A stretch of 64,000 nt of DNA, taken from positions 62,001 through 126,000 of the forward strand of contig DASVRP010000010.1 of NCBI GenBank assembly GCA_036388555.1, in the 5' to 3' direction. Made by a program: the position numbers and the translations under genes. The notes below the pieces were generated by a model. The model saw only the letters and a program-made list of their open reading frames with translations, was not told the DNA's origin and ran no database searches. Source of the stretch: UBA4665 sp036388555 (GTDB taxonomy: Bacteria > Patescibacteriota > Saccharimonadia > Saccharimonadales > UBA4665). Positions 59,893 through 64,000 of the stretch are shown piece by piece (position 1 is the stretch's first letter; the number at the start of each line of letters is the position of its first letter).

Positions 59893-60612
59893 TCAGGATA
59901 TCTTGGTGCCGACCGGACGGCCCTCGACGACCTGCAATATGGTATCCGGTTGCATGGCATCAAACACGACGACAGGGAGGTTGTGCTCCATCGCCAGGCC
60001 CATAGCGGCCTTGTCCATGACCTTGATGGCCTGGTCGGACACTGCCTGCTGATAACTCAGGGATTCGAGGCGTTTGGCATCGGGGTTCTTGGCAGGGTCG
60101 CTCTCATATATTCCGTCGACTTTAGTAGCTTTGAGGACGACTTCGCAGCCCAGCTCCAGAGCCAGGCTGACCGCCGCCGTATCAGTCGTCAGGTAGGGCC
60201 GGCCGATACCGCCGCCCACGATGACGACACGCTGTTTCTGCAGATGGCTGATGGCACGACGGTGGGTAAACGGGTCGACGACCTGTTCAGCGACGACATT
60301 GCTGATGGCGCGGGTCGGGACGTTATTCGCGTTGAAGATATCCGACAGGGCAAGTGCGTTCATAAGTGTCGCCAGCATGCCGATGTTATCGGCCGTCACC
60401 CTGGCGATGCCGGTCTTACCGGCCGCCGAGTCAGCCAGCTGGGCGCCGCGGGCATAATTGCCGCCGCCGACCATGATGACGACCTGGCTGCCGGCGTCGA
60501 CGACCTTTTTAACCTCATCGGCCAGCCAAGCACAGAGCCCGGCATCGATGCCGCCGTCGTATTTGCCCGACAGCTGCTCACCGGAAAGTTTGAGGAGGAC
60601 GCGTGTATACAT
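59893..60612 (-). CDS. pyrH: UMP kinase
   Basis: 239 aa, bacterial hexameric amino-acid-kinase fold. Motifs LLKLSGEQLSG, MVGGGNYARGAQ, TADNIGMLATLMNALAL, and KATKVDGIYESDPAKNPDAK are diagnostic. Phosphorylates UMP to UDP. It is not next to frr or tsf as in many bacteria. TGc-TATACT lies seven bases before the ATG: leaderless and facing the xthA promoter. Confidence 0.95.
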   Translation of the reverse strand: MYTRVLLKLSGEQLSGKYDGGIDAGLCAWLADEVKKVVDAGSQVVIMVGGGNYARGAQLADSAAGKTGIARVTADNIGMLATLMNALALSDIFNANNVPTRAISNVVAEQVVDPFTHRRAISHLQKQRVVIVGGGIGRPYLTTDTAAVSLALELGCEVVLKATKVDGIYESDPAKNPDAKRLESLSYQQAVSDQAIKVMDKAAMGLAMEHNLPVVVFDAMQPDTILQVVEGRPVGTKIS

Positions 60613-60619
60613 TGCAATC

Positions 60620-60644
60620 AGTATAGCAATTACTGGGCTATAAT
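60620..60644. promoter_or_regulatory. Interlocked divergent promoters of pyrH and xthA
   Basis: Minus-strand extended -10 TGc-TATACT (60620-60628) and plus-strand TATAAT (60639-60644) lie within the 38 bases between the two start codons, so RNA polymerase can occupy only one at a time. Confidence 0.7.
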
Positions 60645-60650
60645 GGTCAC

Positions 60651-61493
60651 ATGATCAAGATTTATTCCTGGAACGTCAACGGCATCCGCGCCGTCATCAA
60701 AAAGGGCATGTGGGAGCCGTTCATCGCCACCGAGCAGCCCGACATACTCTGCCTGCAGGAGACCAAGGCCAGGCAGGAGCAGGTCGGACTGGAACTGCCC
60801 GGCTATCATCAATACTGGTACTCGGCTGACAAGCCGGGTTATAGCGGCACCGCCATCTTCAGCAAGGTCGAACCGCTGCAGGTCGCCAGTGGTTTCCCAA
60901 ATGACATCATCGAAGCCTACGACCTGGTCGGTGACACATACGGCGACCCGAACCGCGAGGGTAGGGTGGTCGCGGCAGAATTCGAGCAGTTCTGGGCCGT
61001 CACCGTCTATACCCCTAACGCCAAGGACGACCTCAGCCGCATCCCGCTGCGTCACCAGCAGTGGGACCCGGCCTTCCTGGCATACTGCAAACAACTGGAG
61101 CAGGGCGGGCCGGTGGCGGCCGATGCCAACCGCAAGCCCTCAGCAGCAAAACCAGTCGTCTTCTGCGGCGACCTCAATGTCGCCCACACCGAGGACGACC
61201 TGGCCAATCCCAAGCCGAATGTCGGCAAGAAGGGCTTCACCAGCGAGGAACGCAGCGGCTTCCAGGCCTTCCTCGACAATGGATTCATCGACACCTTCCG
61301 CCTGTTCAACAAGGGAAATGGTTTTTATACCTGGTGGTCCAACTTCAACAAGGCCCGTGACCGCAACGTCGGCTGGCGCATCGACTACTTCATGGTAAGC
61401 AAAGGCCTGCGCGACAAAGTATCAGCCGCCGCCATCCACCCCGCCGTCATGGGGTCGGACCACTGTCCGGTCAGCCTCATTCTGGACGTCTAG
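60651..61493 (+). CDS. xthA: Exodeoxyribonuclease III
   Basis: 280 aa. SWNVNGIRAV, LQETKARQEQ (metal Glu), YSGTAIFSK, CGDLNVAHTEDDLANPKPN and GWRIDYFMVS ending GSDHCPVSLILDV are the full set of Exo III/AP-endonuclease motifs. Cleaves abasic sites and 3' blocks in base excision repair. TATAAT six bases before ATG, leaderless. Confidence 0.95.
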   Translation: MIKIYSWNVNGIRAVIKKGMWEPFIATEQPDILCLQETKARQEQVGLELPGYHQYWYSADKPGYSGTAIFSKVEPLQVASGFPNDIIEAYDLVGDTYGDPNREGRVVAAEFEQFWAVTVYTPNAKDDLSRIPLRHQQWDPAFLAYCKQLEQGGPVAADANRKPSAAKPVVFCGDLNVAHTEDDLANPKPNVGKKGFTSEERSGFQAFLDNGFIDTFRLFNKGNGFYTWWSNFNKARDRNVGWRIDYFMVSKGLRDKVSAAAIHPAVMGSDHCPVSLILDV

Positions 61494-62099
61494 ATGCAGG
61501 CACATCCTACCGTCGATATCATCCCAGGGTTCGCCGAGGGCAGCTGGCATACCAACATCCTGCTGCGGGAACTTGAGAAATACGGCTACCGGAAGGCTGC
61601 CAACAGCGCTGAAGCCGACGTCATCATCACCCATTCCGCCGGCTGCTTCTTCCTGCCGAATAGCGTCGAGAACAAGCAGATCATCATGATCGGGCCGCCG
61701 TACTGGCCCGGCCGGCCGATGATCGTCAGCGCCAGCCGCAAAGTCTGGGGCGACTTCAGCACAGCCTGGCAGCGCGGCAAGCTCGGCTTCTGGGGCCGCA
61801 AGCTGGCCTGGAATTATGTCTACGTCGGCGCAAACATCCTGCGCGTCTTCCGCATCGCCCGTTTCGCCAGCCGCCAGAACCTGCACGAAGCGCTGCGCGA
61901 CAAGAAGGTAGCGATCATCCGCAATGATGATGACGCCTGGTTCAGCCCAGACGCCGAGCAGCTGCTGCCGGCCAGCGAGACATATTCACATTACAAACTG
62001 CCGGGCGAGCACGAGGACTGCTGGGTATTTCCCGAGGAACATGCCAAGCTGATCGATGAGATCATCCGGAAGAACCGCATCGGCACAGAATCTATTTGA
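61494..62099 (+). CDS. Putative alpha/beta-hydrolase-like protein, 201 aa
   Basis: ATG directly follows the xthA stop. ADVIITHSAGCFFL is a nucleophile-elbow-like GxSxG variant (HSAG), and HEDCWVFPEEHAKLIDEII near the end supplies a candidate His after NDDDAWFSP. A basic hydrophobic middle (RKLAWNYVYVGANILRVFRI) may touch the membrane. It resembles RBBP9-like small hydrolases, with low certainty. Co-transcribed with xthA. Confidence 0.6.
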   Translation: MQAHPTVDIIPGFAEGSWHTNILLRELEKYGYRKAANSAEADVIITHSAGCFFLPNSVENKQIIMIGPPYWPGRPMIVSASRKVWGDFSTAWQRGKLGFWGRKLAWNYVYVGANILRVFRIARFASRQNLHEALRDKKVAIIRNDDDAWFSPDAEQLLPASETYSHYKLPGEHEDCWVFPEEHAKLIDEIIRKNRIGTESI

Positions 62100-62142
62100 C
62101 AACATGAGCGTAACCGGCTGTTTCTGATAAACTGTTTTTATC

Positions 62143-64000
62143 ATGCCCATCCTCTCCCTGAACGAAATCGAGCACCGCGCCACCGTCTTTGTCGGGCGCT
62201 GGCAAGGCGAAACGTACGAAAAGGGTGAAAGCCAAAGCTTCTGGAGCGAATTTTTGGACATTTTCGGTATCGACCGCAAGCTGCACGGCGCGTACTTCGA
62301 GTATGCCGTCAAGAAGATAGACGATCGGCAAGGCTTCATTGACATGTTCTGGCCCGGCAAGCTGCTGGCGGAGCAGAAATCGGCCGGGCGCGACCTGAGC
62401 GCCGCCAATACACAGGCTTTTGACTACCTACACAATTTATCCGAGAAGGACCGGCCGATGTACATCATCGTATCCGATTTCGGGCATTTCGAGCTGGTCA
62501 ATCTGGAAACCCGTGAAAAGACGGCTTTCACGCTGGAGCAGCTGCCCAAGAAGATAAAGCTGTTCGGTTTCTTAACCGGTCGTGATAGCAGCAATCCCCA
62601 GGAAGAAGACCCAGTCAACCGCAAAGCCGCCGAAACCATGGCACGGCTGCACAACCAGCTGCGCGACAGCAATTACACCGGACATGACCTCGAATTACTG
62701 CTCGTTCGGTTGGTATTCTGCCTGTTCGCCGATGACGCCGGGATATTCGATCGCGGCACCTTCGAGCGGTATCTGCAGCACCGCACCAGTTCTGACGGCT
62801 CCGATCTCGGCGGTAAACTGACGGAGATTTTTCAAATACTCAACACGCCAGAGTCGGAGCGTCAGACCAACCTCGACCAAGACTTAGCGGAATTGCCGTA
62901 CGTCAACGGCGGCCTGTTCAGCGAAATCGTCCGAACGCCGTCATTCACCAGCAGTATGCGCGCAGAATTGCTGGCAGCGGCCGATCTGGACTGGGGCCAG
63001 GTCAGCCCGGCCATCTTCGGCAGTATGTTCCAGGGCGTAATGGACGAAAAAGCCCGCCGCAACCTCGGTGCTCACTACACCAGCGAGCGCAACATCATGA
63101 AGGTCATCAAGCCGCTGTTCCTGGACGACCTATACGCCGAATTCGAAACAATTGCCCGGCGTGTCCGCGACAGACAGAAGCTGCTGAGCGAATTCCAGGA
63201 CAAGCTAGCCAGCCTGACCTTCCTCGACCCGGCCTGCGGCTGCGGCAACTTCCTGGTCATCACCTACCGCGAACTGCGCAAACTGGAACACCGCGTCCTC
63301 GAAAAGCTCTACAAAGGCCAGACCGGCTGGCTCGACACCAGCGAACACGGCGTCGTGAAGGTAAATGTCGACCAGATGAACGGCATCGAGATCGAAGAAT
63401 TTCCAGCGCTCATCGCCGAGACGGCGCTGTGGCTGACCGACCACCAGATGAACCTGGCGTATTCGCAACAGTCCGGTAGTATCTTTAAGCGGCTGCCGCT
63501 GACGAAGCGGGCGAATATCGTGAATGGGAATGCGCTGACGATGGCGTGGGGGGAGGTGATTGAGCCGGGGCGGCTGGATTATATTTTGGGGAATCCACCA
63601 TTTATCGGCTCCAAGCTGATGACCATCGAGCAGCGGGCCCAAGTCGTCGCCGAATTCGAGAACATACGCGGTTCCGGCACCCTCGATTTCGTCACCGCCT
63701 GGTACGCCAAAGCCACGAAGTATATGGAAGGGAATAAGGCTATCCAGTGCGCCTTTGTCTCCACGAATTCAATCTGTCAGGGCGAGCAGGTCGGTGTACT
63801 CTGGAGTTATCTGCTGCAGAAAGGCCTGCACATCAATTTCGCTCATCAGACATTCCGCTGGAGCAATGAGGGCAAGGGAATCGCGGCCGTCTACTGCATC
63901 ATAGAAGGCTTCAGCTATACAAACTTGGCAGTGAAGCGGCTGTATCTGTACGATGACATTCGCGGTGATGAAAAAGAGACCCTTCCGAAGAATATAAATC
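62143..64000 (+). CDS. MmeI-like (type IIL) restriction-methyltransferase, N-terminal 619 residues
   Basis: Open at the window edge. The N-terminal nuclease domain carries Asp67, Glu77 and Lys79 (IDM, then AEQKS), the D-x9-E-x-K arrangement of MmeI nucleases. A helical spacer (about 130-340) follows, then the N6-adenine methyltransferase: GAHYTSE (about 310), motif I DPACGCGNFL, and motif IV NPPF in DYILGNPPFIGS. The target-recognition region would come next, beyond the edge. Such enzymes cut and methylate as one chain. TAAACT lies nine bases before the ATG. Within 63490-63610 codons end mostly in G or T (e.g. GGG, TAT, ATT), unlike the C-rich remainder, hinting at a recombined patch. Confidence 0.88.
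   Translation, partial: MPILSLNEIEHRATVFVGRWQGETYEKGESQSFWSEFLDIFGIDRKLHGAYFEYAVKKIDDRQGFIDMFWPGKLLAEQKSAGRDLSAANTQAFDYLHNLSEKDRPMYIIVSDFGHFELVNLETREKTAFTLEQLPKKIKLFGFLTGRDSSNPQEEDPVNRKAAETMARLHNQLRDSNYTGHDLELLLVRLVFCLFADDAGIFDRGTFERYLQHRTSSDGSDLGGKLTEIFQILNTPESERQTNLDQDLAELPYVNGGLFSEIVRTPSFTSSMRAELLAAADLDWGQVSPAIFGSMFQGVMDEKARRNLGAHYTSERNIMKVIKPLFLDDLYAEFETIARRVRDRQKLLSEFQDKLASLTFLDPACGCGNFLVITYRELRKLEHRVLEKLYKGQTGWLDTSEHGVVKVNVDQMNGIEIEEFPALIAETALWLTDHQMNLAYSQQSGSIFKRLPLTKRANIVNGNALTMAWGEVIEPGRLDYILGNPPFIGSKLMTIEQRAQVVAEFENIRGSGTLDFVTAWYAKATKYMEGNKAIQCAFVSTNSICQGEQVGVLWSYLLQKGLHINFAHQTFRWSNEGKGIAAVYCIIEGFSYTNLAVKRLYLYDDIRGDEKETLPKNIN

Noticed and set aside
1..64000. UGA recoding as in SR1/Gracilibacteria
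   Set aside because: Many genes end at TGA in operon overlaps (e.g. ATGA junctions at 2476, 49589 and 55445) and TGA is not needed as a sense codon anywhere.
1..64000. CRISPR array, rRNA, IS element or prophage
   Set aside because: No regularly spaced repeats, no rRNA sequence, no transposase or integrase gene and no phage structural genes were seen.

Overview
The window reads as a chromosomal segment of a Candidate Phyla Radiation (Patescibacteria) bacterium, most likely a Saccharibacterium (TM7). This is inferred from gene content and style: small compact genes, a membrane-anchored Clp-type ATPase, many single-pass envelope proteins without recognisable families, and an otherwise sparse set of household genes. 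TGA is used as a normal stop, which argues against the Gracilibacteria/SR1 recoded lineages. Several genes have an actinobacterial flavour (CslA/GlxA pair, MarP-like protease, MshC-like remnant, complete oxidative pentose phosphate operon). The assignment is not proven by any marker such as rRNA, which is absent here.

Layout. 1-9.3 kb is a polysaccharide/envelope locus: the tail of a GH6 glycosidase, a membrane-anchored cupredoxin-like protein, a radical-copper oxidase (GlxA-like) translationally coupled to a cellulose-synthase-like GT2 (CslA-like), a membrane Clp-family ATPase with a small membrane partner, and a polysaccharide deacetylase. 9.5-13.4 kb is a phosphorelay operon (PAS-GAF histidine kinase, stand-alone receiver, receiver-kinase hybrid). 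13.6-21.8 kb holds housekeeping and remnant genes: a Y-family polymerase fragment, an ABC-F ATPase, RadC, a 42-aa gene, a phosphodiesterase, a decayed MshC/CysRS-like pseudogene and a LytR-CpsA-Psr protein. 22.0-36.9 kb is a block of mostly unrecognised, mainly membrane-anchored proteins built around peptidoglycan enzymes (class A PBP, lytic transglycosylase-like protein, NlpC/P60 peptidase). It is the best candidate for an undescribed envelope system. 37-54 kb carries typA, corA, a zincin, a phosphatase, MscS- and CBS-type membrane proteins, the pgl-gnd-zwf operon, a MarP-like protease and an Nramp-like transporter. 54-64 kb holds a MacB-type ABC exporter, a secreted unknown protein, tRNA-Ser with surrounding tRNA fragments, a GH3-like protein, pyrH, xthA and the start of an MmeI-like restriction-modification enzyme cut by the window edge.

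Regulation. Many genes appear leaderless: a good -10 hexamer, often an extended TGn -10, lies 6-8 bases before the start codon, so the transcript should begin at or next to the ATG. This was used to correct several starts. Genes inside operons carry Shine-Dalgarno sequences or ATGA overlaps instead. A few genes (cslA, the deacetylase, typA) break the rule with roughly 70-90 base leaders that contain hairpins.
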